Shown here piece after piece: positions 7,467 to 14,009 of a stretch of 18,187 bases of DNA. Position numbers and translations under genes: made by a program. Source of the DNA: an uncultured Thermomonas sp. (GTDB lineage: Bacteria > Pseudomonadota > Gammaproteobacteria > Xanthomonadales > Xanthomonadaceae); NCBI GenBank assembly GCA_946480065.1, contig CAMLJA010000011.1, forward strand, positions 1-18,187. Direction: 5' to 3'. The stretch's first letter is position 1. Every line of letters begins with the position of its first letter. The notes below the pieces were generated by a model, which saw only the letters and a program-made list of their open reading frames with translations, made no database searches and was not told the origin of the DNA.

Positions 7467-8094
7467 AGCCGTTAGCGGGCGCGGGCTGCGGGGCCGGCGC
7501 GGCCGGGGCGCCGAAGTCCACGCTGGGCGGCTGCTGGATCTGGGCCTCGTTCTCCACCGTGAAGTTGGGCTTGGGCTTGTAGCCGAACACCATCGCGGTG
7601 AGGTTGACCGGGAACTTGCGGATGTAGGTGTTGTAGTCCTGCACCAGCTGGATGTAGCGGCCGCGGGCCACGGTGATGCGGTTCTCGGTGCCTTCCAGCT
7701 GGGTCTGCAGCGCCAGGAACTGCTGGTCCGCCTTCAGATTTGGATAGGCCTCGGTGACCATCAGCAACCGCCCCAGTGCTTGGCTGAGCTCGCCCTGCGC
7801 CGCCTGGTACTGCGCCAGCGACGCCGCATCGTCGGCGTTGACGTTGATCTGGCTGACCTTGGCGCGCGCCTCGGTGACCGCGGTCAGCACCTGCTGCTCG
7901 TGCGCGGCGTAGCCCTTGACGGTGGCAACCAGGTTCGGGATCAGGTCGGCGCGGCGCTTGTACTGGTTCAGGACCTCGGACCAGCCCGCCTTGACCGCCT
8001 CGTCCTTGCCCTGGATCTGGTTGTAGCCGCAGCCGCTCAGCGACAGCGCCAGCAGGATCAGCAGCAGGCCTTGCAGCAACCTTGGACCGCGCAT
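7465..8094 (-). CDS. lemA: LemA-family lipoprotein
   Basis: LemA proteins are membrane-anchored helical-bundle proteins with a short or absent extracytoplasmic N-terminus. They are widespread and their molecular function is not established. This one has 209 residues and begins with a lipoprotein signal: a Leu-rich stretch and LSGC with the lipidated cysteine at position 22. The core is typical: GYNQIQGKDEAVKAGWSEV, NQYKRRADLIPNLVATVKGY, AHEQQVLTAVTEARA, YPNLKADQQFLALQTQLEG and ENRITVARGRYIQLVQDYN. It ends with FPVNLTAMVFGYK and a Pro/Ala-rich tail. GGAGAG lies six bases before the ATG, a good ribosome binding site. It heads a three-gene set with the two TPM genes; lgt, further along the same strand, would supply its lipid. 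Confidence 0.93.
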   Translation of the reverse strand: MRGPRLLQGLLLILLALSLSGCGYNQIQGKDEAVKAGWSEVLNQYKRRADLIPNLVATVKGYAAHEQQVLTAVTEARAKVSQINVNADDAASLAQYQAAQGELSQALGRLLMVTEAYPNLKADQQFLALQTQLEGTENRITVARGRYIQLVQDYNTYIRKFPVNLTAMVFGYKPKPNFTVENEAQIQQPPSVDFGAPAAPAPQPAPANG

Positions 8095-8143
8095 GGGAAG
8101 CTCTCCGTGGGGATGGTGGGCGATGCCGCGCCAGTGACGGGCA

Positions 8144-8160
8144 GCGGCCGTTAAGGCCGC
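8144..8160. other. Small hairpin between the terC-like gene and lemA
   Basis: GCGGCC-GTTAA-GGCCGC is a perfect 6-bp stem with a 5-base loop in the 80-base gap. No T-run follows on either strand. It might mark the 3' end of the terC-like transcript, but GC-rich palindromes arise easily by chance in this genome. Confidence 0.25.
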
Positions 8161-8174
8161 GTGCAGGCCGCGGC

Positions 8175-8924
8175 TCACCACTCGCCGGCGCCCGGCACGT
8201 GGTGGGACACCGCCTTGCGGCGCATCAGCAGGTTGAGCCACTCGACCAGCACCGAGAAGCCCATCGCGAAGTAGATGTAGGGCCGCGGCACGTGCACGCC
8301 CAGGCCGTCCAGGATCAGCACCGCGCCGATCAGCAGGATGAAGGCCAGCGCGAGCATCTTGACCGTCGGGTTGGCGTCGATGAAGCGGCCCAGCGGGTTG
8401 GCCGCCAGCAGCATGATGCCGACCGCGGTCAGGATGGCGAACACCATGATCGGGATGTGCTGGGCGATGCCCACCGCGGTGATCACCGAGTCCAGCGAGA
8501 ACACGATGTCGATCACCGCGATCTGCGCGATCACCACCCAGAACACCTGCGAGGCCTTGGTGGTGCGCGGGTCCTCGTCCTCGCCGCCGGAGATCAGGTC
8601 GCGGATTTCCAGCGTGCCCTTCACCAGCAGGAACACGCCGCCCAGCACCAGCACCAGGTCGCGGATCGAGATGCCCAGCCCGAACAGCACGAACAGGTCG
8701 CGCTCCATCCGCGCCAGGAACGCCAGCATCACCAGCAGCAGGATGCGGGTGACGCAGGCCACCGCGATGCCCAGCTTGCGCGCCGCCGGCCGGCGCGCCT
8801 CCGGCAGGCGGCCCACCGCGATCGAGATGAAGACCAGGTTGTCGATGCCCAGCACGATCTCCAGCGCGCTCAGCGTCACCAGGGTCAGCCATGCGTCGGG
8901 GGAAGCCAGGAAACTCAGGTCCAT
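8175..8924 (-). CDS. TerC-family integral membrane protein (YkoY-like)
   Basis: TerC-family proteins are polytopic inner-membrane proteins. Members are linked to tellurium resistance and, in several bacteria, to manganese export or metal loading of exported enzymes. The 249-residue product has about seven hydrophobic segments. Signature features are SALEIVLGIDNLVFISI (residues 19-35), with acidic residues inside the first membrane segment, and IAVIDIVFSLDSVITAVG in the middle. AANPLGRFIDANPTVKMLALAFILLIGAVLILDG and a final membrane helix near FAMGFSVLVEWLNLL follow. The paired acidic membrane motifs are why a metal substrate is plausible. No ter operon surrounds it, so tellurite resistance is not implied. 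The ATG lies 28 bases after dgkA, with a GAG-rich stretch just upstream. Confidence 0.9.
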   Translation of the reverse strand: MDLSFLASPDAWLTLVTLSALEIVLGIDNLVFISIAVGRLPEARRPAARKLGIAVACVTRILLLVMLAFLARMERDLFVLFGLGISIRDLVLVLGGVFLLVKGTLEIRDLISGGEDEDPRTTKASQVFWVVIAQIAVIDIVFSLDSVITAVGIAQHIPIMVFAILTAVGIMLLAANPLGRFIDANPTVKMLALAFILLIGAVLILDGLGVHVPRPYIYFAMGFSVLVEWLNLLMRRKAVSHHVPGAGEW

Positions 8925-8952
8925 TCGATTCTCGTCCAGCGCCGGCGCGCGG

Positions 8953-9333
8953 TCACAGGTAGCGCGGGCCCAGGACCAGCGCCCAGACCAGCACCACGTT
9001 CATCATCAGCACGAACACCGCCGCGGACCCCATGTCCTTGGCGCGCCCGGCCAGCTCGTGGTGCTCGTCGCCGTAGCGCTCGATCACCGCCTCCATCGAG
9101 GAATTCATCAGTTCCATCGCCATCACCAGCAGGCAGCTGCCGACCAGCAGGGCGCGCTCCACGCCGCCCTGCCCCAGCCAGAAGCCTAGCGGGCCCAGGA
9201 TGACGAACAGGTAGACCTCGAGCCGGAACGAGGATTCGTGCAGCCAGGCGGCGCGCAGGCCCTGGAGGGACCAGAGCGCCGCCTTGAAGACCCCCGCCGG
9301 CCCCCGCGGCAGGTGCCCGTAGGTGTCAGCCAT
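8953..9333 (-). CDS. dgkA: Diacylglycerol kinase DgkA
   Basis: DgkA is a small trimeric inner-membrane kinase that turns diacylglycerol, left over from membrane-derived glucan and lipid turnover, into phosphatidic acid using ATP. The 126 residues align with E. coli DgkA at an offset of about five. Catalytic and metal residues are visible: E33 (E. coli E28), E74 (E69), E81 (E76) and D100 (D95), within MELMNSSMEAVIERYGD and HHELAGRAKDMGSAAV. Three membrane helices follow the N-terminal amphipathic helix (FKAALWSLQGLRAAW). I chose the ATG at 9333 on family length. An in-frame GTG at 9420 would add 29 Pro/Arg-rich residues unlike the family. No strong Shine-Dalgarno is visible. Confidence 0.95.
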   Translation of the reverse strand: MADTYGHLPRGPAGVFKAALWSLQGLRAAWLHESSFRLEVYLFVILGPLGFWLGQGGVERALLVGSCLLVMAMELMNSSMEAVIERYGDEHHELAGRAKDMGSAAVFVLMMNVVLVWALVLGPRYL

Positions 9334-9391
9334 GCGTCGGCGCTCGGGGCGTGGCGGTCGGGGCGGCGGGCGGCGGGGGCATGGCGTCGGC

Positions 9392-9416
9392 GGTTGCAGG
9401 CAACCCATGGATTTTG
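9392..9416 (-). promoter_or_regulatory. Possible promoter patch and palindrome upstream of dgkA
   Basis: The 112-base gap between the permease stop and dgkA contains one AT-rich patch. On the minus strand it gives CAAAAT (9416-9411), four of six matches to a -10 element, and no good -35. Just downstream lies the palindrome GGTTGC-CT-GCAACC (9405-9392), close to the predicted transcript start. It could be an operator or a 5' hairpin. The rest of the gap shows nothing I can name. Confidence 0.3.
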
Positions 9417-9445
9417 CCACAAGCCCAACGCGGCCGCCCGCGCCG

Positions 9446-10681
9446 CTATTGCTGGCGCAGCGCCTCGATCGGATCCAGCAGCGAGGCCTTGCGCGCCGGG
9501 TAGTAGCCGAAGAACAGCCCGGTGGCGATGGCGAACGCGGCTGCCAGGCCGATGACCTGCAGGTTGAGCTGCACCGGCAGTTCGCTGAACCGGCCCAGCA
9601 GCAGCGCGCCGACCACGCCGATGGCGATGCCTATCACCCCGCCGATCAGCGAGATCAGCATGGCTTCCGCCAGGAACTGCCGGCGCACGTCGCGCGGGCC
9701 GGCCCCCACCGCCATGCGCAGGCCGATCTCGCGGATCCGCTCGGTCACCGAGACCAGCATGATGTTCATGATGCCGATGCCGCCGATCACCAGGCAGATC
9801 CCGGCCACCGCGCCCAGCAGCTTGGACATCAGGTTGGTGGTGGCGGTGCGGGTGGCCACGATCTGGCTGATGTTGCGGACCGCGAAGTCGTCGTCCGCGC
9901 CGGGCTGGATGCGGTGGCGCTGGCGCAGCAGCGCCTCGATCCCCGACTGCGCCGCGTCTAGGCTGCGGGCGTCGACAACGCCCACCGAGATCGATTGCAC
10001 CGCGCCCGGCGGCATCCCCTGCGAGGTGGACAGACGCCGCCGCGCGGCCTCCAGCGGCACCACCACCAGGTCGTCCTGGTCCTGGCCGAAGCCGCCCTGC
10101 CCCTTCGGCGCCAGCGTGCCGACCACGGTGAACGGCACCCGGCCCAGGCGGATGGTCTGGCCGATGCCGTCGTCGTCGCCGAACAGGGTGGCGCGCACGG
10201 TCTCGCCCAGCAGCACCGGCTTCGCGCCGCCGCCGTAGTCGCCGCCCTCGAAGCCGCTGCCGGCCGCCACCTGCCAGTCGTTGATGGCGAACCAGTCCGG
10301 CTGCACGCCCTGCCACTGGGTGGAGGCATTGTTCTCGGCGTACACCACCTGGGTGCCGCCGCGCAGCGAGCCGGCCACGTACTGCACCTCCGGGATCTCC
10401 GCGCGGATCGCGTCCACGTCGCCCTCGGTCAGGCTGAACCGGCTGCCCTGGGCCAGGCGCGCGCCGCCCGGGCCCATGCCGCCGGCACCGCCGATGTCGA
10501 GCCGCTGCGAGCCCAGCCCGGACACCAGCTTGTCGATCTCGGCCTGGGTGCCCTGGCCGATCGACACCATCACGATGACGGCCGCGATGCCGATGATCAC
10601 GCCCAGCGAGGTCAGCGCGCTGCGCATCCAGTTGCCGCGCAGCGCGAACAGCGCGGTGCGCAGGATGTCCAGCGGGGTCAT
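9446..10681 (-). CDS. MacB-like ABC transporter permease
   Basis: This is the membrane subunit of a MacAB-type (type VII) ABC system, which drives substrates from the periplasm outward instead of moving them through the membrane. At 411 residues it has the expected four membrane helices: one near 20-42 (ALTSLGVIIGIAAVIVMVSIG) and three at the C-terminal end (about 285-310, 340-365, 373-395). A large periplasmic domain lies between them. ICLVIGGIGIMNIMLVSVTERIREIGLRMAVGA is the classic FtsX/MacB C-terminal signature. The start of the periplasmic part is Gly-rich (GGAGGMGPGGARL). In E. coli MacB the ATPase is fused to this part; here it is a separate gene. The ATG overlaps the ATPase stop as ATGA. 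The substrate is unknown; no outer-membrane channel gene is nearby. Confidence 0.92.
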   Translation of the reverse strand: MTPLDILRTALFALRGNWMRSALTSLGVIIGIAAVIVMVSIGQGTQAEIDKLVSGLGSQRLDIGGAGGMGPGGARLAQGSRFSLTEGDVDAIRAEIPEVQYVAGSLRGGTQVVYAENNASTQWQGVQPDWFAINDWQVAAGSGFEGGDYGGGAKPVLLGETVRATLFGDDDGIGQTIRLGRVPFTVVGTLAPKGQGGFGQDQDDLVVVPLEAARRRLSTSQGMPPGAVQSISVGVVDARSLDAAQSGIEALLRQRHRIQPGADDDFAVRNISQIVATRTATTNLMSKLLGAVAGICLVIGGIGIMNIMLVSVTERIREIGLRMAVGAGPRDVRRQFLAEAMLISLIGGVIGIAIGVVGALLLGRFSELPVQLNLQVIGLAAAFAIATGLFFGYYPARKASLLDPIEALRQQ

Positions 10682-11382
10682 GCGCGTGCCCCCGCGGTGC
10701 GCGGGCCGAGCTGGCCGTCGCGGATTTCGTACACGCTGTCGGCGTGCTCGGCCACCTGGGCATCGTGGGTGATCAGCACCACGGTGTGGCCGCCGTCGCG
10801 CAGGCGCTTGAACAGGGCCAGGATCTCCTCGCCGGTCCGGCTGTCCAGCGCGCCCGTGGGTTCGTCCGCCAGCAGCAGCGGCGGGTCGTTCACCAGCGCG
10901 CGGGCGATCGCCACGCGCTGCTGCTGGCCGCCCGACAGCTCGGTGGGAAGGTGCCCGGCGCGATCGCCCAGCCCCACCGCCTCCAGGATCGCCTGCGCCT
11001 TCTGGCGACGGGTGGCCGGCGGCACGCCCAGGTAACCCATCGGCATCGCCACGTTCTCCAGCGCGCTCATCCGGTTGAGCAGGTTGAAGCCCTGGAACAC
11101 GAAGCCGATCTTGTCCCGGCGCAGCGCGGCCAGCTCCTCGGCGTCGAGGGTGGCCACGTCGACGCCGTCACAGCGGTAGCTGCCCGAGGTGGGCGTGTCC
11201 AGGCAGCCGATCAGGTTCATCAGGGTCGACTTGCCCGAGCCGGACGGCCCCATGATGGCGACGAATTCGCCGCGCTCGACGCGCAGGTCGGCCCCGCGCA
11301 GCGCGACCACCTCGGCCTGGGTGCCCTGCGAATAGACCTTGCCCAGCCCCTGCGTCCGGATGACCGGGACCGACGCGCTCAC
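10678..11382 (-). CDS. MacB/LolD-type ABC transporter ATP-binding protein
   Basis: This is the ATPase partner of the permease encoded directly after it. The 234 residues contain Walker A GPSGSGKST (45-53), the Q-loop in VFQGFNLL (96-102), the signature LSGGQQQR (149-156), Walker B LLLADEPTGALD (169-180, catalytic E174) and the H-loop H206 in LITHD. Sequence and length match the LolD/MacB class. The start is GTG at 11382 and overlaps the adaptor stop as GTGA, so adaptor, ATPase and permease are probably translated in sequence from one message. LolD of the lipoprotein sorting system is the main alternative, but the adjacent adaptor and MacB-like permease argue against it. Confidence 0.94.
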   Translation of the reverse strand: MSASVPVIRTQGLGKVYSQGTQAEVVALRGADLRVERGEFVAIMGPSGSGKSTLMNLIGCLDTPTSGSYRCDGVDVATLDAEELAALRRDKIGFVFQGFNLLNRMSALENVAMPMGYLGVPPATRRQKAQAILEAVGLGDRAGHLPTELSGGQQQRVAIARALVNDPPLLLADEPTGALDSRTGEEILALFKRLRDGGHTVVLITHDAQVAEHADSVYEIRDGQLGPRTAGARA

Positions 11383-12911
11383 CGCGGCCCCGCCGGGTTT
11401 TCGCCGCTGATCACCAGGTCGCCCTCGCGGACGTCGCCGCTGACCTCGGTGGCGGTGCCGTCGCTGGCGCCCAGCCGGACCATCGCCAGCCGCGGCTTAC
11501 CGTCCACGAGCTTGTAGATGGCAACCCGGGTGGCGCCGAGCTGTTCTTCCAGCGCGGCGTCCCAGCGCGCGCGCCGGTCGTCGTCCAACGTGCCGCGGAA
11601 GCCCGCGAACTGCTGGGCCAGGCGTTCGCGCATGCGCGAACGCATCTGCGCCTGCATCGCCGCATCGGGCGCGCCGCCGCCGCGCCCGCCCATCCGCATG
11701 CCGCCGCCAAACAGGCGGCTGCCGCCCTGCTGTGGCGCGCCCTGGGTGCGGGCGGGGCCGCTACGGCCGGCCTGGCGCTGCTGCATCCGCGCCAGGTCGG
11801 CGTCGAACGCGGCCTGCTGTGCCGGGGTCAGCGCCAGCGTGGCCGCGGCGGCGCGCAGGCCCTCGGCCATGCCGCCGCCGCGCGGGCCTCCCGGCGCCTG
11901 CGGCTGCAGCTGCGCGAGCGGCGAATTCTCGCCCGGCTTGAAGCGCAGCGCGGCGTTGCCCAGCTTGAGCACGCCGGGCTTCTTGCGCACTTCGATCTCG
12001 GCGTTGACGGTCAGGCCCGGCAGCAGGGTGCCGTCGCTGTTGTCCACGGTGACCACCACCGGGTAGGTCACCACGTTGTTGTTGGTGGCGGCGGCCAACC
12101 GCACCTGGTCCACCACGCCCGTGAACCTGCGGTCGGGGAAGGCGTCGGCGGTGAAGCCGACCGACTGGCCGACCTTGACCTGGCCGATGTCCGATTCGTC
12201 CACCGCCAGCTCGATCTTCATCTTCGACAGGTCTTCGGCGATGGTGAACAGCTCCGGCGCCTGCAGGCTGGCGGCCACGGTCTGGCCGGGTTCGATGGTG
12301 CGCGTCAGGACCACGCCATCGACCGGCGAACGGATCACCGTGCGCTGCAGGTTGACCCGGGTGGTCTGGGTGGAGGCGGTCTGCTGGCGGATCTGCGCCT
12401 GCGCCGCGTTGACCTGCGCCTGCGCCTGCTCCATCGCCGCGCGCGCCAGGTCCACGTCGCCCCTGGCGACCAGCTGCTGGCGGCCGAGTTCCGTCTTGCG
12501 CCGGTAGTCCAAGGTGGCGTTGCGCAGGCCAGCCTGGGCCTGCACGAGCTGCGCCCGGGCGCTGGCGATCTGCGCCGCGCCCTGCTCGATCTGCGCCTGG
12601 TAGGTGGAGGGATCGATGGTGGCCAGCACCTCGCCCTTCCTCACCGGCGAATTGAAGTCCACCCGCACGTCGGTGACTTGGCCGGAGATCTGGCTGCCCA
12701 CGGTGACGGTGGAGATGGCGCTGAGGGTGCCGGTGGCGGAAATCGCCACCCGGATGTCCCCGCGCTGCACGGTCTCGGTCCAGTAACCGCCTTCCTCCGC
12801 GCCCTTGCGCTGGTGCCAGAAGTGCCACCCCAGGCCCAGCAGGGCGATGGCGGCGATGGCCACGCCGAACCGGCGCAGCGGGAACGGGTTGCGGGGACGG
12901 GCTGCGGGCAT
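11379..12911 (-). CDS. MacA-like periplasmic adaptor (membrane fusion protein) with an LTxxQ-containing insert
   Basis: This adaptor would link the MacB-like transporter to an outer-membrane channel. It has 510 residues, well above the roughly 370-390 usual for MacA. An N-terminal membrane anchor (14-31) is followed by the first lipoyl half (TVTVGSQISGQVTDVRVDFN, 68-87), a long helical hairpin rich in Ala/Gln (about 100-190), the second lipoyl half (RSPVDGVVLTRTIEPGQTV) and a beta-barrel. Residues about 330-460 are extra: a Gly/Pro linker, LALTPAQQAAFDADLARMQQRQ, a Gly/Met stretch (FGGGMRMGGRGGG) and a charged helical segment to about 458. The membrane-proximal end then resumes at RVAIYKLVDGKPR. 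The extra part resembles Spy/CpxP LTxxQ helices. No Shine-Dalgarno precedes the ATG. Confidence 0.9.
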   Translation of the reverse strand: MPAARPRNPFPLRRFGVAIAAIALLGLGWHFWHQRKGAEEGGYWTETVQRGDIRVAISATGTLSAISTVTVGSQISGQVTDVRVDFNSPVRKGEVLATIDPSTYQAQIEQGAAQIASARAQLVQAQAGLRNATLDYRRKTELGRQQLVARGDVDLARAAMEQAQAQVNAAQAQIRQQTASTQTTRVNLQRTVIRSPVDGVVLTRTIEPGQTVAASLQAPELFTIAEDLSKMKIELAVDESDIGQVKVGQSVGFTADAFPDRRFTGVVDQVRLAAATNNNVVTYPVVVTVDNSDGTLLPGLTVNAEIEVRKKPGVLKLGNAALRFKPGENSPLAQLQPQAPGGPRGGGMAEGLRAAAATLALTPAQQAAFDADLARMQQRQAGRSGPARTQGAPQQGGSRLFGGGMRMGGRGGGAPDAAMQAQMRSRMRERLAQQFAGFRGTLDDDRRARWDAALEEQLGATRVAIYKLVDGKPRLAMVRLGASDGTATEVSGDVREGDLVISGENPAGPR

Positions 12912-12940
12912 GCGGAGGGATCGCAGGTGGACGATGGGCC

Positions 12941-12969
12941 GTCAACGCGCCGGCGCGCGCCGCGTTGAC
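12941..12969. promoter_or_regulatory. 9-bp perfect inverted repeat between the kinase and adaptor genes
   Basis: GTCAACGCG (12941-12949) and CGCGTTGAC (12961-12969) are perfect reverse complements 11 bases apart, centred 44 bases upstream of the adaptor ATG. On the minus strand the arm nearer the adaptor supplies a -35-like TTGACG (12945-12940). Seventeen bases further on is only a poor -10 (GATCCC). The repeat may be an operator, perhaps for the response regulator encoded upstream, or a hairpin that tunes readthrough. No T-run follows. Confidence 0.45.
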
Positions 12970-12982
12970 ACGCGGCTGCGGG

Positions 12983-13993
12983 TCAGGCCGCCGTGGTGAA
13001 GCGCAGCACGGCGCGGGTGCCGGCGCCGGGCGTGCTCGCCAGCTCCAGCGGCCAGCGGCAGCGCCGGCCCAGCCGGTGGGCGATCGACAGCCCCAGCCCG
13101 CGGCCCGCCTGCGCATTCTCGCCGCGGTAGAACGGCTCGAAGGCGCGCGCCAGCTCCTCGGCGTCCATTCCGATGCCGGTGTCCTCGATCTCCAGCGCAT
13201 CGTCGGCAAGCCGCACCCGAACGCTGCCGCTGTCGGTGAAGCGCACCGCGTTGCTCAGCAGGTTGCCCACGATTACCTGGAACGCGCGCGGGGCGGCGTG
13301 CAGTTCCGGGTTGGCGTCGATCTGGAGGTCCAGCCCCACCTGCTTGTCCTCCAGCAGCGGCCGGATCTTGTCCAGCTCGGCCTCCAGCACCTCGCGCGGG
13401 TGGAAATCCTCGGTCTCCAGCGGGACCTGCTCGTCGCGGGCCAGCAGCAGCAGCGCGTCCATCAGGGCCTCCATCGAGGCGCTGGCGGCCTGGATCCGCC
13501 CCAGCGACCGGCGGGAGCGCGCCGACAGGCCGTCATCCTGCCCGATCAGGTCGGTGGCCACCCGGATCACGGTCAGCGGCGTCCGCAACTCGTGGCTGGC
13601 GGCCCGGGTGAAGTCGCGTTCGCGGGCGACGAACGAATCGACCCGCTTGCCCAGCACGTGCAGCGCATCGGCGATCTTGCGGACGTCGCCCTGCAATTCG
13701 CGCGGGATCAGTTCCGGCGACAGCGCGCGGGTGTCGGGGCGCAGCGGGTCCCAGCGCCCCACCACCCGCAGCAGCCAGTGCACCGGCGCCAGCATCCGCC
13801 GGGCCGTGCGGTAGGTCATCCAGCTCACCGTCACGATCGCGCCCAGCGCGATGAAGATGGCGACGATCGTCAGCGGCTGCACCTCGTGGCCGTTGGCCGC
13901 CTCCAGGCCGAGCATGCACAGCACCACCACCAGGCAGACGATCGCCACCTGGAGGAGGAAGGCCGCGCGGATGTTGCGCCAGGAGAAGGACAC
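12983..13993 (-). CDS. Sensor histidine kinase with minimal periplasmic part
   Basis: This is a membrane sensor kinase of 336 residues, partner of the response regulator encoded 16 bases upstream. Two membrane helices (about 11-31 and 39-58) flank a loop of only about eight residues, so there is no extracytoplasmic sensor domain. A HAMP-like linker follows. The phospho-accepting histidine is H134 in FTRAASHELRTPLTVIR. ATP-binding motifs are the N box VGNLLSNAVRFT (242-253), G1 EIEDTGIGM (268-276), F box FEPFYRGE and G2 GRGLGLSIAHRLGRR. All catalytic residues appear present. The start is GTG at 13993; a weak GAGAA precedes it. The adaptor gene follows after 71 bases, so this pair probably controls the transporter. 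Such short-loop kinases usually sense within the membrane or through a partner protein. Confidence 0.93.
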   Translation of the reverse strand: MSFSWRNIRAAFLLQVAIVCLVVVLCMLGLEAANGHEVQPLTIVAIFIALGAIVTVSWMTYRTARRMLAPVHWLLRVVGRWDPLRPDTRALSPELIPRELQGDVRKIADALHVLGKRVDSFVARERDFTRAASHELRTPLTVIRVATDLIGQDDGLSARSRRSLGRIQAASASMEALMDALLLLARDEQVPLETEDFHPREVLEAELDKIRPLLEDKQVGLDLQIDANPELHAAPRAFQVIVGNLLSNAVRFTDSGSVRVRLADDALEIEDTGIGMDAEELARAFEPFYRGENAQAGRGLGLSIAHRLGRRCRWPLELASTPGAGTRAVLRFTTAA

Positions 13994-14009
13994 GGTGTTC
14001 TCGGCATCC

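Noticed and set aside
6679..8154. Long plus-strand open frame antisense to the TPM and lemA genes (about 491 codons)
   Set aside because: The minus-strand genes have signal peptides and family motifs. The antisense translation is His/Gln/Arg-rich without any domain.
8175..8924. Tellurite resistance operon
   Set aside because: Only a lone TerC-family gene is present, with no terZABDE genes. TerC-family members commonly have other, metal-related roles.
10678..12911. LolCDE lipoprotein-sorting system
   Set aside because: The ATPase resembles LolD, but the permease has the MacB topology and signature and the third gene is a membrane fusion protein, which Lol systems lack.
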